DNA from: Nocardia spumae
GTDB taxonomy: Bacteria > Actinomycetota > Actinomycetes > Mycobacteriales > Mycobacteriaceae
DNA length: 64,000 bases
Direction of reading: 5' to 3'
NCBI RefSeq assembly: GCF_020733635.1
Contig: NZ_JAJFZL010000001.1
Coordinates: forward strand, 6,200,001-6,264,000
The notes under the pieces were generated by a model. The model had not been told where the DNA came from, ran no database searches, and worked only from the letters and a program-made list of their open reading frames with translations. The first letter of the stretch is position 1; each line of letters begins with the position of its first letter. Below, piece by piece: positions 27,001-36,100 of the stretch. The position numbers and the translations under genes were made by a program.

Positions 27001-27551
27001 TCGGCGGCCGGGTCGGCGGCAGCTGTCAGATCCACCGCGCGGAATACCGGGCGTTGCGGTTCGGGCAGCACCCGCTGAGTGCCGTTGTCGGTGAACTGCA
27101 CCCGCAGCTGCGGATGCCGCCGCACGACCCGGTCCACCGCACGCCGCATCCGATCGGCGTCGAGGCCGTGCCCGTCGAATTCCACGTACAGATGGGCGGC
27201 CACACCGCCGAGCCGCTGATCCTGGCGACGGCCCACCCAGTAGGCGTGCTGCATGGTGGCCAGGGGGAATTCCTCACCCTCGGCGGTCTCCGACACGGGT
27301 GCCGCGGGCTCGGATTCCCCGGCCGGTGCGGATTCGGCGCCGAGCAGCTGCGCCCAGGCGCCCACGGTCGGCTGCAGCGCCAGCTCGGAGCTGCGCACCT
27401 CGTGGCCCTGCTTGCGCCAGCGCCCGGCCAGCCGCATCAGCAACATCGAGTGCATGCCGAGTCCGACCAGATCGTCGTCGTATCCGATCGATTCGGGTTG
27501 TATCCCCAGCTCCGCCGCCACGATGTCACGTACATCCGCTTTGCCGAGCAT
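24027..27551 (-). CDS. Siderophore NRPS, ArCP-Cy-A-T (MbtB-like)
   Basis: This 1174-residue protein has an N-terminal aryl carrier (GLGMHS, Ser35), a cyclisation domain (DMLAGDAQS at 224-232, the DxxxxDxxS motif), an adenylation domain (about 545-1030; FTSGSTGEPKG) and a C-terminal carrier (IGGNS). In mycobactin and nocobactin assembly this enzyme takes salicyl-AMP onto the ArCP, couples it to Ser or Thr and closes the oxazoline. The A-domain residues D-L-Y then N (235, 236, 239, 278 by hand alignment) are those of cyclising modules. The start at 27551 has gaggag 9 bp upstream. An iron box lies about 50 bp upstream. The salicyl-AMP ligase that must feed it is not in the window. Confidence 0.95.
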   Translation of the reverse strand: MLGKADVRDIVAAELGIQPESIGYDDDLVGLGMHSMLLMRLAGRWRKQGHEVRSSELALQPTVGAWAQLLGAESAPAGESEPAAPVSETAEGEEFPLATMQHAYWVGRRQDQRLGGVAAHLYVEFDGHGLDADRMRRAVDRVVRRHPQLRVQFTDNGTQRVLPEPQRPVFRAVDLTAAADPAAELERLRHEKSHQRMDVEAGEVIDITLTLLPGNAHRVHVDVDMLAGDAQSYRRILDDLATCYETDAEPADAIGYTFRDYLDTKQRTAPDNSAARAWWRERLADLPDIPALPVVPEDERGDPARSIRLHHWFPPEAKAQLNKVAHSHGVTPAVTLATVFSEAIARWSAHQRFLLNVPLFDREPFHDDIDRVVGDFTNSVLVDVDARTPESAVARAKRLQRELHTCAVHSTYEGLDVLRDLGRSRGAPVTPSVVFTSGLNLGELFADTVTRLFGAPVWVLSQGPQVDLDAQVAELAGGLLVNWDVRRDAMPEGVVEAMFAEFRRLLLALVEPGADWNAPLSIALPAEQAAVRAKVNDTAVDLGQRTLHDAFFAHAQQDPRRPALLWSDGGASGYGELSDQALAVGHALTDAGVRPGDTVAVVIGKGHRQIPAVLGVLAAGASYVPIGTGQPAARRDRILARAGARVALVDSPAELPGEVTAIDLTTALTGPKLEHAHSASPDSIAYVLFTSGSTGEPKGVEVSHRAAANTIDALAAHFGLGADDRLLGLSSLEFDLSVYDIFAPLAVGGALVCVDAGIERDAQGWARLIAEHGVSVLNCAPGLIGMLLDTVAGATLPEAAARATTGGAAPAVMGSAAAQLRSLRLVITGGDRVGTDLGHRLRALVPGLRFAGLGGATEAAIHSTVCEVTDDFPADRSSVPYGTPLANVRMRVVNERGEDCPDWVAGELWLGGTSIADGYRGDPERTAQRFTEADGVRWYRTGDLARYLPDGTVDFLGRADHQVKIRGYRVELGEVESALTTLPEVRQAVALVTDSGRLAAAVSAPGTTGGELRERLRDLLPAHMIPELIDVLDTIPLTPNGKFDRAAIKRGLDSGSPTAASEFVAPANEVEAAVAYIAAQILGVESVGVETDFFEIGGNSILATTLTATVRGLLAVEKFGVTEVFGGRTVRRISAGLLAAETTPGRLARVSRILLELAEVEVPQADSALAGSGR

Positions 27552-27599
27552 CAGACAAAACTCCTCACCGGCCGGGAAACAGGCCTCACCTCACACTTA

Positions 27600-27618
27600 G
27601 AAGGCTAGGCTTGCCTAA
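27600..27618 (-). promoter_or_regulatory. Iron box of the MbtB-like NRPS unit
   Basis: Gaaggctaggcttgcctaa matches 14 of 19 consensus positions. It is the left one of two boxes in the divergent gap 27552-27698 and lies nearest the minus-strand NRPS gene. Confidence 0.7.
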
Positions 27619-27661
27619 CCCGCATGCATAGTAACCCAGACAGCCCCTGCTGCTGTAGGTA

Positions 27662-27680
27662 TGTGGTTTGGCTAACCTAA
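27662..27680 (+). promoter_or_regulatory. Iron box and promoter of the siderophore-interacting protein
   Basis: Tgtggtttggctaacctaa matches 16 of 19 positions. A -10 hexamer TACTCT lies at 27687-27692 and the ATG at 27699 starts 6 bp later. The transcript is therefore probably leaderless, and bound IdeR would cover the -35 region. Confidence 0.8.
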
Positions 27681-27698
27681 CCCGGATACTCTAGCCCT

Positions 27699-28397
27699 AT
27701 GGGCAAAGGCTTCAACGGCATCGTTCTCAAGGCATTCGGCGCCGACGATTACCGGTTCACGGTGACGGCTACCGAACGGGTCAGCGACAAATACCTGCGT
27801 ATCGGGTTCACCGGCGGCGGCCTGCTGGCCGCGCATCCGGTACACCCCACCCAGTGGGTGCGGATCTGGTTCGCCGAGGACAACGGCAATCTCGTCCAGC
27901 GCGGCTACACCCTGGTCGATCCGAACCCCGAGGCCGACACCTTCGATATCGAATTCGCCCTGCACGGCGGGCCCGCGTCGCGCTGGGCCGAGCAGGCCAC
28001 TGTCGGCGATGTCCTCGACGCCACGGTGATGGGTTCGAAATTCGCTGTCCCCGATCCGGTTCCCTCGGAATTCCTGATCTTCGGCGACAGCGCGTCCCTG
28101 CCCGCCATCAACTCTCTGCTGGACGCCATCGACGAAACCCCCGCGCGGGTGTGGCTGGAATGGCAGGACGAATCCGAACAGTCCCTGCCCGTACGCACCG
28201 GCCCCGAAACCGAGGTGACCTGGGTGCAGCGCGTCAACTACGGACAACTGCTGCGCCAGGCCGCCGAATCGGTGACCTGCTCCCCCGACGCCTTCGGCTG
28301 GGCGGCCTGCGATGCCGCCACCACCCGCGCGATCACCAAATCGCTGAAATCCAAACTGCCCAAGGGAAATGTGGCCGCGCGCGGTTACTGGCGCTGA
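27699..28397 (+). CDS. Siderophore-interacting FAD-binding protein (ferric-siderophore reductase)
   Basis: This 232-residue protein belongs to the SIP/ViuB family. RGYT (68-71) is the FAD-binding RxYS/T motif, FGDSASLPAI is the nicotinamide-site loop and the C-terminus ends AARGYWR as in the family. It should reduce ferric siderophore in the cytoplasm and free Fe2+. In mycobacteria this domain is fused to the N-terminus of the ABC importer IrtA; here it is a separate divergent gene, 1.0 kb from two unfused half-transporters. No ribosome site precedes the ATG, which fits leaderless translation. Confidence 0.94.
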   Translation: MGKGFNGIVLKAFGADDYRFTVTATERVSDKYLRIGFTGGGLLAAHPVHPTQWVRIWFAEDNGNLVQRGYTLVDPNPEADTFDIEFALHGGPASRWAEQATVGDVLDATVMGSKFAVPDPVPSEFLIFGDSASLPAINSLLDAIDETPARVWLEWQDESEQSLPVRTGPETEVTWVQRVNYGQLLRQAAESVTCSPDAFGWAACDAATTRAITKSLKSKLPKGNVAARGYWR

Positions 28398-28534
28398 GCA
28401 GGGGCACACCCGTCGTGCGCCGCCGAAGCGATTCGCGGACGCCGGGGCCCGGGAGGAACGGTTCGCGTGGCCCCAGCCCTGCCGTCGCACCGGACCGGTA
28501 CCGGGCCCGGGGAACATTTGTCCAATCTCCGGGG

Positions 28535-28548
28535 CGACCGATCGGTCG
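28535..28548. promoter_or_regulatory. Palindrome cgaccgatcggtcg, TetR-operator-like
   Basis: A perfect 14-bp palindrome lies 84 bp before the DUF998 gene start, in the 234-bp gap 28398-28631. Sequences of the type gaccgatcggtc are frequent TetR-family operators in actinobacteria. No TetR gene lies nearby, so the link is a guess. Confidence 0.4.
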
Positions 28549-28631
28549 ATAGTGGTGTTCACCTCGGGTGCGGTCGGCGAACCGCCACGCTCCCCGAGTT
28601 GTCACCCCGATCGACGACGAGAGGACATGTC

Positions 28632-29348
28632 GTGACCGGCACCCTCGGCCCCGCGAAGCCACAGTCCGCCCGAACCCCGGCACACCCTGCCGGAGAGCAC
28701 TCGGCGGCGAGGAGACTGCTGCTGACGTGCGGTGTCATCGCTCCGCTGCTCAACATTGTTGTCATTCACGCCCTTGGGGCCATACGCCCTGACTACAACG
28801 CCTGGGTGGTCCCCGACAGCAACCTCGAACTGGGGCCCGGCGGATGGATGCAGATAACCAACTACGTCGTCACCGGATCGCTCCTGCTCGCCTTCGCCGT
28901 CGGGATGAGGCGGCTTCCGCGTACCGGACGCGGTGCCACCTGGGGCCCCCTCCTGCTGGGCAGCTATGGCCTCACCTTCGTCGCCATCGGGCCTGTCCTT
29001 CCCGACCCGTCGCTGGGTTACCCGCCGGGAGCGTCGGAAGCGCTGACCGTTCACGGCGCCGTTCACAGTCTTCTCGGTCTGGTTCAGTTCATGTCGCTGA
29101 CCGCGGCTTGCTTCGTCCTGGCCCGGCGCGATGACGCGCTCGAAAGTCGCGGCTGGTACCGGTATTCGGTTGCCACCGGCCTGCTGGTCCCCACCTCCTA
29201 CGTCGCCTTCGCCCTCACCGCCCGATCGGTGGACGGGGGGCCGGCGGGGCTCATCGAGCGGATCGGAATCATTGCCTGCGGCATGTGGATTGCGCTGTTG
29301 GCAATCCGCCTGCTGAGAAGAGCGGGCTCACGCGTGTCTGTCGAATAG
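28632..29348 (+). CDS. DUF998-family membrane protein
   Basis: This 238-residue protein has about six hydrophobic segments and an arrangement typical of DUF998 proteins: LLLTCGVIAPLLNIVVI, a periplasmic loop with YNAWVVPDSNLELGPGGW, GVGM-like repeats and HGAVHSLLG. Function is unknown. It starts at the GTG at 28632, which has gagagga 7 bp upstream; the longer open frame upstream has no such site. It lies in the siderophore island but has no iron box of its own. A hairpin separates it from the convergent transporter genes. Confidence 0.8.
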   Translation: MTGTLGPAKPQSARTPAHPAGEHSAARRLLLTCGVIAPLLNIVVIHALGAIRPDYNAWVVPDSNLELGPGGWMQITNYVVTGSLLLAFAVGMRRLPRTGRGATWGPLLLGSYGLTFVAIGPVLPDPSLGYPPGASEALTVHGAVHSLLGLVQFMSLTAACFVLARRDDALESRGWYRYSVATGLLVPTSYVAFALTARSVDGGPAGLIERIGIIACGMWIALLAIRLLRRAGSRVSVE

Positions 29349-29372
29349 CCGAGGGCCGGTCCGCGCGGACGC

Positions 29373-29401
29373 CAACGGCTCGAGATGGCCTCGGGCCGTT
29401 G
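29373..29401. terminator. Bidirectional hairpin between convergent genes
   Basis: Caacggctcgag pairs with ctcgggccgttg with one mismatched position and a 5-base loop, and is followed by atctt on the plus strand. It separates the DUF998 gene from the end of the minus-strand transporter operon. Confidence 0.6.
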
Positions 29402-29436
29402 ATCTTCGGCAGGGTACATCCGGCTGCCGATGTCGA

Positions 29437-31167
29437 TCAGGCGTCGACCAGGTGCCAGCCCGTGGCGCGCGACCGCTCGGACCAGAAGTGGGCGTAGCGC
29501 CCACCCAGATCGAGGAGTTCCACATGCGTGCCGCGTTCGAGGATCTGCCCGCCTTCGACGAACAGAATCTGATCGGCGTGGGCGATGGTGGACAGGCGAT
29601 GCGCCACCACCACGACGGTCTTGTCACGGGTCAGTTCGTGGATGCCGCGGACCACGGCGGCCTCACTGTGTGGATCCAGGGCGCTGGTGGCCTCGTCGAG
29701 CAGGATGATCGGAGCGTCCTTCAGCAGGGCGCGGGCGATCGAGACTCGTTGTCGCTCACCGCCGGACAGGGCGGCGCCACCTTCGCCGACGGCGGCGTCC
29801 CAGCCGTCGGGCAGTTGTTCCACGATCTCGTCCACCCGGGCGATGTCGGCGGCCCGGCGTACCTGCTCGTCGGTGGCGTCCGGGTTGCCGATGCGGATGT
29901 TGTCGAAGATGGTCTCGTTGAACAGGTAGACGTCCTGGAAGACCGGTGACACCTGGCGCAGCAGGGTTTCCGACGGCTGCCGCCGCACATCGTGGCCGCC
30001 GACGGTGATGGCGCCGGCGCCGACGTCGTAGAAGCGGGAGGCCAGCTTCAGCAACGTGGTCTTGCCGCCACCGGAGGGGCCGACGATCGCCGTCGTGGTG
30101 CCGGCGGGCACGGTGAACGAGACTCCGTCGATGACCTTCTCGCCCTCGCGGTAGCCGAATTCGACCTTGTCGAACACGATCTCGGGTGCACCGGGGGTCA
30201 CCGGTTCGGCGGCCTCGGCCAGATCGTGCTCGGCCAGGAAATCGGTGATGCGGTCGGCCGCATCACCGGCGCTGCGGATGGCGGTGCTCAGCTGCGCGGC
30301 ACGGTTGATCGGCTCGATGAACCGGGCCGTCACCGCGATCAGCGCGATGGTGGCGGGAATGGACAGCTCACCGCCGGTCCCCCGGGCCACGATCACTGCC
30401 ACCACGACCAGGAACACGACCTGCACACAGAGCGCGAACACCATCAGGCCGGGGACGCTGGCGGCGATCATCCGACGCGCGGCGCCACGTTGGTCTCGCA
30501 GCGCCCGGTCGAGGGCGCGGTTACCGGCACCGACCGCACCGAAGGCCCGCAGTACCGGCTGCGCCTGCGCGAATTCCACGACTCGCGAATTCGCTTCGGC
30601 CGCAGTGGCATCGAGCTGCCGATCGGCGCGGGTGTAGCTGTTGTTGGCCCAGCGGCTGACCAGCAGCAGAATCGGCAGGCTCACCAGCATGACCAACGCG
30701 ATCCGCCAGTCGATGAACAGGACGCCGATCGCGACGCCGACGGGAACGACAACCGCGGTCACCACCGGCGCGAGCAGATAGTTGACGACCCCCATGATCT
30801 CGCGCACACCGCCGACGACCATGCGCGAGATGGATCCGGAATTGGCGGTGGCGAACCAGCCCAGCGGCAAGGTGCTCAGATGGTCACCGAGGCTGGTCTG
30901 CACCCCGCGCATCATGCCGACGCCGATCCGCAGGCCCACCAGCAACTGCTGATAGGAGCACAGCGAGGCCACGATCACCGCGACCGCCAGCGATACGGTC
31001 CACTGCCACGCCCGCCCGAAATCGCCGTCGAACAGCGCCTGCAGGACGGGAATCAGCAGCAGGTACGACGCGATCTGACCCAACGCCCCGGCGCCGATCA
31101 GCGCCAGATAGCGCGGCACGTAGCGGCGCAGGTCCGGCGGGATGAGCGCGAAGATCTTCCTGATCAC
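29437..31167 (-). CDS. Half ABC transporter, permease-ATPase fusion (IrtB-like)
   Basis: This 576-residue protein has an exporter-fold membrane domain (about 15-310, six helices) and a nucleotide-binding domain with Walker A GPSGGGKTT, signature LSGGE and Walker B IILLDEAT. It starts at the GTG at 31167, which forms a GTGA overlap with the stop of the previous half-transporter; the two surely form a heterodimer. IrtAB of mycobacteria and YbtPQ of Yersinia are exporter-fold ABC proteins that import ferric siderophores. Operon position behind a siderophore-binding lipoprotein makes import the best guess; export cannot be excluded from sequence alone. Confidence 0.9.
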   Translation of the reverse strand: MIRKIFALIPPDLRRYVPRYLALIGAGALGQIASYLLLIPVLQALFDGDFGRAWQWTVSLAVAVIVASLCSYQQLLVGLRIGVGMMRGVQTSLGDHLSTLPLGWFATANSGSISRMVVGGVREIMGVVNYLLAPVVTAVVVPVGVAIGVLFIDWRIALVMLVSLPILLLVSRWANNSYTRADRQLDATAAEANSRVVEFAQAQPVLRAFGAVGAGNRALDRALRDQRGAARRMIAASVPGLMVFALCVQVVFLVVVAVIVARGTGGELSIPATIALIAVTARFIEPINRAAQLSTAIRSAGDAADRITDFLAEHDLAEAAEPVTPGAPEIVFDKVEFGYREGEKVIDGVSFTVPAGTTTAIVGPSGGGKTTLLKLASRFYDVGAGAITVGGHDVRRQPSETLLRQVSPVFQDVYLFNETIFDNIRIGNPDATDEQVRRAADIARVDEIVEQLPDGWDAAVGEGGAALSGGERQRVSIARALLKDAPIILLDEATSALDPHSEAAVVRGIHELTRDKTVVVVAHRLSTIAHADQILFVEGGQILERGTHVELLDLGGRYAHFWSERSRATGWHLVDA

Positions 31168-33077
31168 CGGAGTTCCCCTTCCACGTCGCGGACCGCCACC
31201 GGGGATTGCCCGAGCACCCCGATCGACGCCTCGTTCTGTTCCCACAACCGCTGATAGAGACCACCGGCCACCGACAGCGTCGCGTGCTCGCCGGACTCGG
31301 CGACGGCGCCGTTGTCCAGCACCAGAATGCGGTTCACACCGGTGATGGTGTGCAGGCGATGCGCGATCACCACTACCGTGCGCCCCGCGACCAGCACCGC
31401 GAGCGCATCCTGCACCGCGGCCTCCGATTCCGGATCGGCGAAGGCGGTCGCCTCGTCGAGTACCAGGATGGGGGTGTCGGCCAGCAGGGTGCGCGCGATC
31501 GACAACCGTTGCGCCTCACCGCCGGACAGCACCGCGTCGACACCGATCTCGGAGTCGTATCCGCGTGGCAGTTCCAGGATCCGATCGTGGATCTGCGCGG
31601 CGCGGGCGGCGCGTTCGATGGTCTCGGCATCGGCCTCCGGCCGGGCCAGGGCGATGTTCTCGCGGATCGTGCCGCGAATCATCCGCACATCCTGCAGGAC
31701 GAATCCCACGGTGCGGTAGAGCTCCTCGGTCGAGAAGTCCCGGACATCCCTGTCACCGATGGTGATGCGGCCGTCGGTGACGTCGTAGAACCGGGGCAGC
31801 AGCCGGGCCAGCGTGGACTTTCCGGAACCGCTCGGACCCACCAGCGCGGTGATCGTGCCGGGCGCGAGTTCGAAGTCGAGTTCCCGCAGCACCGTTCGAT
31901 CGGCGCGGTAGCCGAAGCTGACGTTCTCGAATCGCACCACCGGCCCGACCGGAGCCTCGGTCGCCGTCGCCGTCGCCGGCGCCGTCGCCGGGCCGCCGCC
32001 GGCGCGGGTCGCCAGTTCCGGGGTCTGCTGCAATTCGTGCAGTCGCAATGCGGCGGCGCCACCCTCACGCAGTGCCTGACCACCGAATCCGATGCCGAGC
32101 AGCGCACTGCCCAAACCGATTCCGAGCAGGAGGAACGGCAGGATGTCGACCGGATCCATCCAGCCGAGATCGGCGAAGCCGAGTCCGGCGACCACCACGA
32201 CCAGCATCAGCAGGACCGGGGTCAGCAGCAGCTCGGAGGCCGACTGCAACCTGGTCATCGGCGTCTTCCACGCCAGCAGGCTGTCTGCGGTGTTGTCGAC
32301 CGCGCGCTGGTAGGTGCTGTGCGCCTTGCGGGCCCGGCCGAACGCCCGCACCACCTGAATTCCGTCGACGAATTCGATGATGGACTGCTCGATGGTGCGC
32401 TCGTGGTTGTTGAAGACGGCGAACCGCGCCTGATGGTCCTTGCCCATCATGGCCGCCAGGCCACGGGTGTAGAGCACCAACGGCACCAGCAAGATCAGGG
32501 TCAGTCGCCAGTCGACGGTGAAAAGGTAGATCAGCGCGACCAATTGGACGGTCACCGCACCCACGAATTCCAGCCGCGCATGCGCCACCAGATAGTGCAG
32601 TGCCTCCACATCGTCCTGCAGGAACTTCTTGACCTCGCCGGAACTGCGGTCGGTGAACCAGCCCAGCGGCACCCGGGTCAATTTGGCGGCCAGCAGCTGT
32701 CGCAGGCCGAGCTGGAAGGAGGCGTCGACCGCGTGTGTCCACACCAGCGCCACCACCTGCAGCAGTCCGCGCAGCACCAGCACGAGGACCGCCGCGATCA
32801 CCAGCCACCACACCCGGCCGGTATCGATCGGCGTGGACAACAGTGCGCGGCAGGCCTCGACGATGAGGACGAACGGGACCACCGAGCAGATCGACGACAG
32901 CACGATCACGAGACTCGCTCCGGTCAGCGTGCCGTTGACCGGTCGCAGGACCTGTTTGCGCGCGAGGCCGTCGGCACGCTTCTGCTGTTTGCGCGCCACC
33001 CGATCCGGCTGTAGCGGTTCGGCCTGGTCCGCGGCGCGCTGCCGCGACTCGACCGGCTCGGCGGTATCGACCGTCAT
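31164..33077 (-). CDS. Half ABC transporter, permease-ATPase fusion (IrtA-like without SIP domain)
   Basis: This 637-residue protein has a charged cytoplasmic N-terminus of about 45 residues, a six-helix membrane domain (about 48-340) and, after an Ala/Thr/Pro-rich linker (about 360-378), a nucleotide-binding domain. The last shows Walker A GPSGSGKST, signature LSGGE and Walker B ILVLDEAT. The start has gggaggg upstream. It follows the C-A-T-E NRPS by 46 bp in the same operon. Compared with mycobacterial IrtA it lacks the N-terminal siderophore-interaction domain, which is encoded separately at 27699-28397. Confidence 0.9.
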   Translation of the reverse strand: MTVDTAEPVESRQRAADQAEPLQPDRVARKQQKRADGLARKQVLRPVNGTLTGASLVIVLSSICSVVPFVLIVEACRALLSTPIDTGRVWWLVIAAVLVLVLRGLLQVVALVWTHAVDASFQLGLRQLLAAKLTRVPLGWFTDRSSGEVKKFLQDDVEALHYLVAHARLEFVGAVTVQLVALIYLFTVDWRLTLILLVPLVLYTRGLAAMMGKDHQARFAVFNNHERTIEQSIIEFVDGIQVVRAFGRARKAHSTYQRAVDNTADSLLAWKTPMTRLQSASELLLTPVLLMLVVVVAGLGFADLGWMDPVDILPFLLLGIGLGSALLGIGFGGQALREGGAAALRLHELQQTPELATRAGGGPATAPATATATEAPVGPVVRFENVSFGYRADRTVLRELDFELAPGTITALVGPSGSGKSTLARLLPRFYDVTDGRITIGDRDVRDFSTEELYRTVGFVLQDVRMIRGTIRENIALARPEADAETIERAARAAQIHDRILELPRGYDSEIGVDAVLSGGEAQRLSIARTLLADTPILVLDEATAFADPESEAAVQDALAVLVAGRTVVVIAHRLHTITGVNRILVLDNGAVAESGEHATLSVAGGLYQRLWEQNEASIGVLGQSPVAVRDVEGELR

Positions 33078-33123
33078 CGGCTCGTCCCTCCCATGGTTGG
33101 CCCTCCCATATCAGTCACCCTGC

Positions 33124-36100
33124 TCATACCCGGCCCGCGAATTCGGGCGCCGCGAACTCGCTCAGCACGGCCCGCCAGCGCTCGGCGCGCTCATCGGCTC
33201 CGGCCTCGTCGAGCACCGCGGAGTTCATATCGAACACCGCCACGAGTGACGGTCCGGAATCCCGGGCCACCACAGCGGTATTCACATCGATGGTGAACCG
33301 GAGCGGCAGATCGGGATGGACGGCGATACCGAATTCGGCGCTGAGATCCGACAGCGGCACCGGCGACCAGGGGCCACTGCCGAACCGCAGGACGTCGAAC
33401 CGGCCCAAATGATTGAGCCGGATCTGCCCGCGAGCGGCGAATGTGCGCTCCGCCAGCAGTCCGGGTCCCGACTCCGGCGTCCAAGCCGCGAGCTCGGCCG
33501 CCGGTACCAGCACCGTCTCCTCGACGGTGAACCAGCCCACCCGGCGGGTGTCGTCATCGGGTGCGCGGCCGTGGGATTCGCGGGTCACCGCGATCCGGCC
33601 GGACTCGTCACCGGTATCGGAGACCAGTCGCGCGCAGGCCGTCAACAGCAGTTCTTCCAGTGCCGCACCGGTTTCCGAACACCGCCGCAGCAGTGCCTCG
33701 GTGATCTCGGGGCCCAGATCCACCGTGCGGTGGATCGCCCGGCCCGCCCGGTCGCGACGCGGATCGGTGAATCGGCCCGACAGCGGCGCACCCAGGGTCG
33801 GCGGAACAGGAGCGGCCGGTGTCGTCACCGGCTCGCCCGGAATCTCGTTCAGCGGCAGCTGTCCCTGCCCCATCCGCCGCAGATCGTCGACCAGAATCAG
33901 CCAGGACACCACATCCACCGCGAGGTGGTGAATCGACAGCACCAGGCGTGGCCGCGGTCCCGCGAGCAGGGTGGCGGCAACCATCCGGCCCGTGTCCGGG
34001 TCCAGACGGCGCACGGTGTCGGCCAGCTGCTGTGTCGCACCGGCACTGTCGTCGTGCTCGTCGACCACCACGAGCAGTTCGGCCACGCTGGAGGTCTCAC
34101 CGGTGATCAGCACCGGACCGCCCTCGGCATTCGCCGCCACGCGTGAACGCAAGCTCGGATGTGCGGTGGCCAGCGCCTCCAGCCGTTCGATCACCGCGGC
34201 CGCGGTGGTGTCGGCGTCGAGCGAAATGACCTGTGACTGAGCGAGATAGCGGTAGTCGCCGTACGAGATGATCTCGTGTGCGAGCGGAGTCAGCGGCAGC
34301 ACGGTCCCGGCCGCGGTCACCTCGGCGACGGTTTCCGCCTCGTCCGCCGGCTGGTCCAGCCGCCGGGCCAGATCACGAAGATCGGCCGACGCCAGCACCT
34401 CTCGCGCGGAGACGTGATAACCGCTACCGCGCAACCGGGACACCAGATCGATGACGCCGATACTGTCGATTCCCAGATCGACCAGGCTGTCGAGGATGCC
34501 CACCCGGGGATCCGGGCCCGCCTCACCGCCGGTGCTCATCGCCGCGATCAGCGCGAGCAGACTGCGTTCGGTATCGGTCCGTGGTCGCGCCGCGTCGCCG
34601 GTGACCGCCGGCCGGGCCAGCAGTGCCGTGGCCGCGTGCACATCGAGTTTGTCGTTGCGGTTCAACGGAATCTCGTCGACTCCGACGATCCGCGTGGGTA
34701 CCAGGAATTGCGGCAGCCGCCGCGCGAGTTCCGATCGGATGCCCGCGATCGGCCGATCGCCGACGACCAGCGCACCGAGCCGGATGCGTCCGTTATCGGT
34801 GAAGGCCAGCGCCGCCGCATGTCGTACTCCGTCGAGTTCGCGCAGTACGACGCTCACCTCGTCGGGTTCGACCCGGTAGCCGTTGATCTTCACCTGGGTG
34901 TCGACGCGGCCTTCGTAGGACACCGTGCCGTCTGCCGCGCGACGCACCAGATCGCCGGTGCGATAACGCCTTTCCCCCGCGGCACCGGCGACGAAGGCCG
35001 CCGCGGTCGTGCCGGGGCGCGCCAGATACCCGAGTGCGAGTTGCGGGCCGGACAGATACAACTCCCCCTGTCCACCCGGCGGCACCGGCCGCAGCCGATG
35101 GTCCAGGACGTGGGCGAGCATCGCGTCGAACGGCCGCCCGATGGTCGGAGCGGCATGATCGTGCACATCGGCCATCAAGGCCTCGACCGTGGTCTCGGTG
35201 GGACCGTAGAAGTTGATCACCCGCGTCGTAGGCAGCCCCCGCAGACGCCGCCAGGTATCCGGGCTGATCGCCTCGCCGCCGAGCGCCAGAATCGCGAGCG
35301 GACAGGATTCCACGCCGTCGCGGGTGCGGAACAGCCCCGCGGCGATCAGGCGATTGAGCATCGACGGGGAGGTGTCGAAGATATCGATGCCGAATTCGTC
35401 GATGGCACCGACGATCCGCTCGGCATCGGTGCGCACCTCGTCGCCGAGCAGCACGACGGTATGCCCGCTGAGCAGAGCGACCGTCGGCTGCCAGGCCGCG
35501 TCGAAACCGGTCGACCACCCGTGCCCGATCCGCAGCGCGCGACCGATCGCGGCCGAGGTGGGGGCGAAGATCCGGCGTTCGTGATTGGACCAGTGGTCGA
35601 GCAGCGCGCGATGCGGAATCGCGACGCCCTTCGGGCGGCCGGTGGTTCCGGAGGTGAACACGACGTAGAAGGGGGCATCGGGAAGGCCGCGGGGGCGCTG
35701 GTTCGCGAGCGGATCGGCACCGCCGCCCACGCCGTTGCCATCGACATCGGCACCGCCGCCCACGCCGTTGCCATCGACATCGGCATCGCCATCGCCATCG
35801 GCATCGGCATCGACATCGACATCGGCATCGGCATCGGTGAACCGGAGGCGACCGGTGTCGTCGGGTACGCCGTGACGGCAGCGCACTCCCTGCTCCCGCA
35901 CCTGCGCGAGCACGTCGGCGCGATCGGCATCGGCCAGCACCACACGGGCGCCGCTGGTGGCGAGCAGATAGGCCACCCGGTCGGCGGGGGTGGCCGGGTC
36001 GACGTGCACGCAGGTCGCACCGGCCGCCCCGACCGCGAAGGGCGCGTGCAGCACCCGGCGATCGCGCGGGAGCATGACGGCGACGGCATCGCCCGCGCGC

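Noticed and set aside
35717..35836. Frameshift or sequencing error in the NRPS
   Set aside because: All repeat periods are multiples of three and the frame continues into an intact A3 motif.
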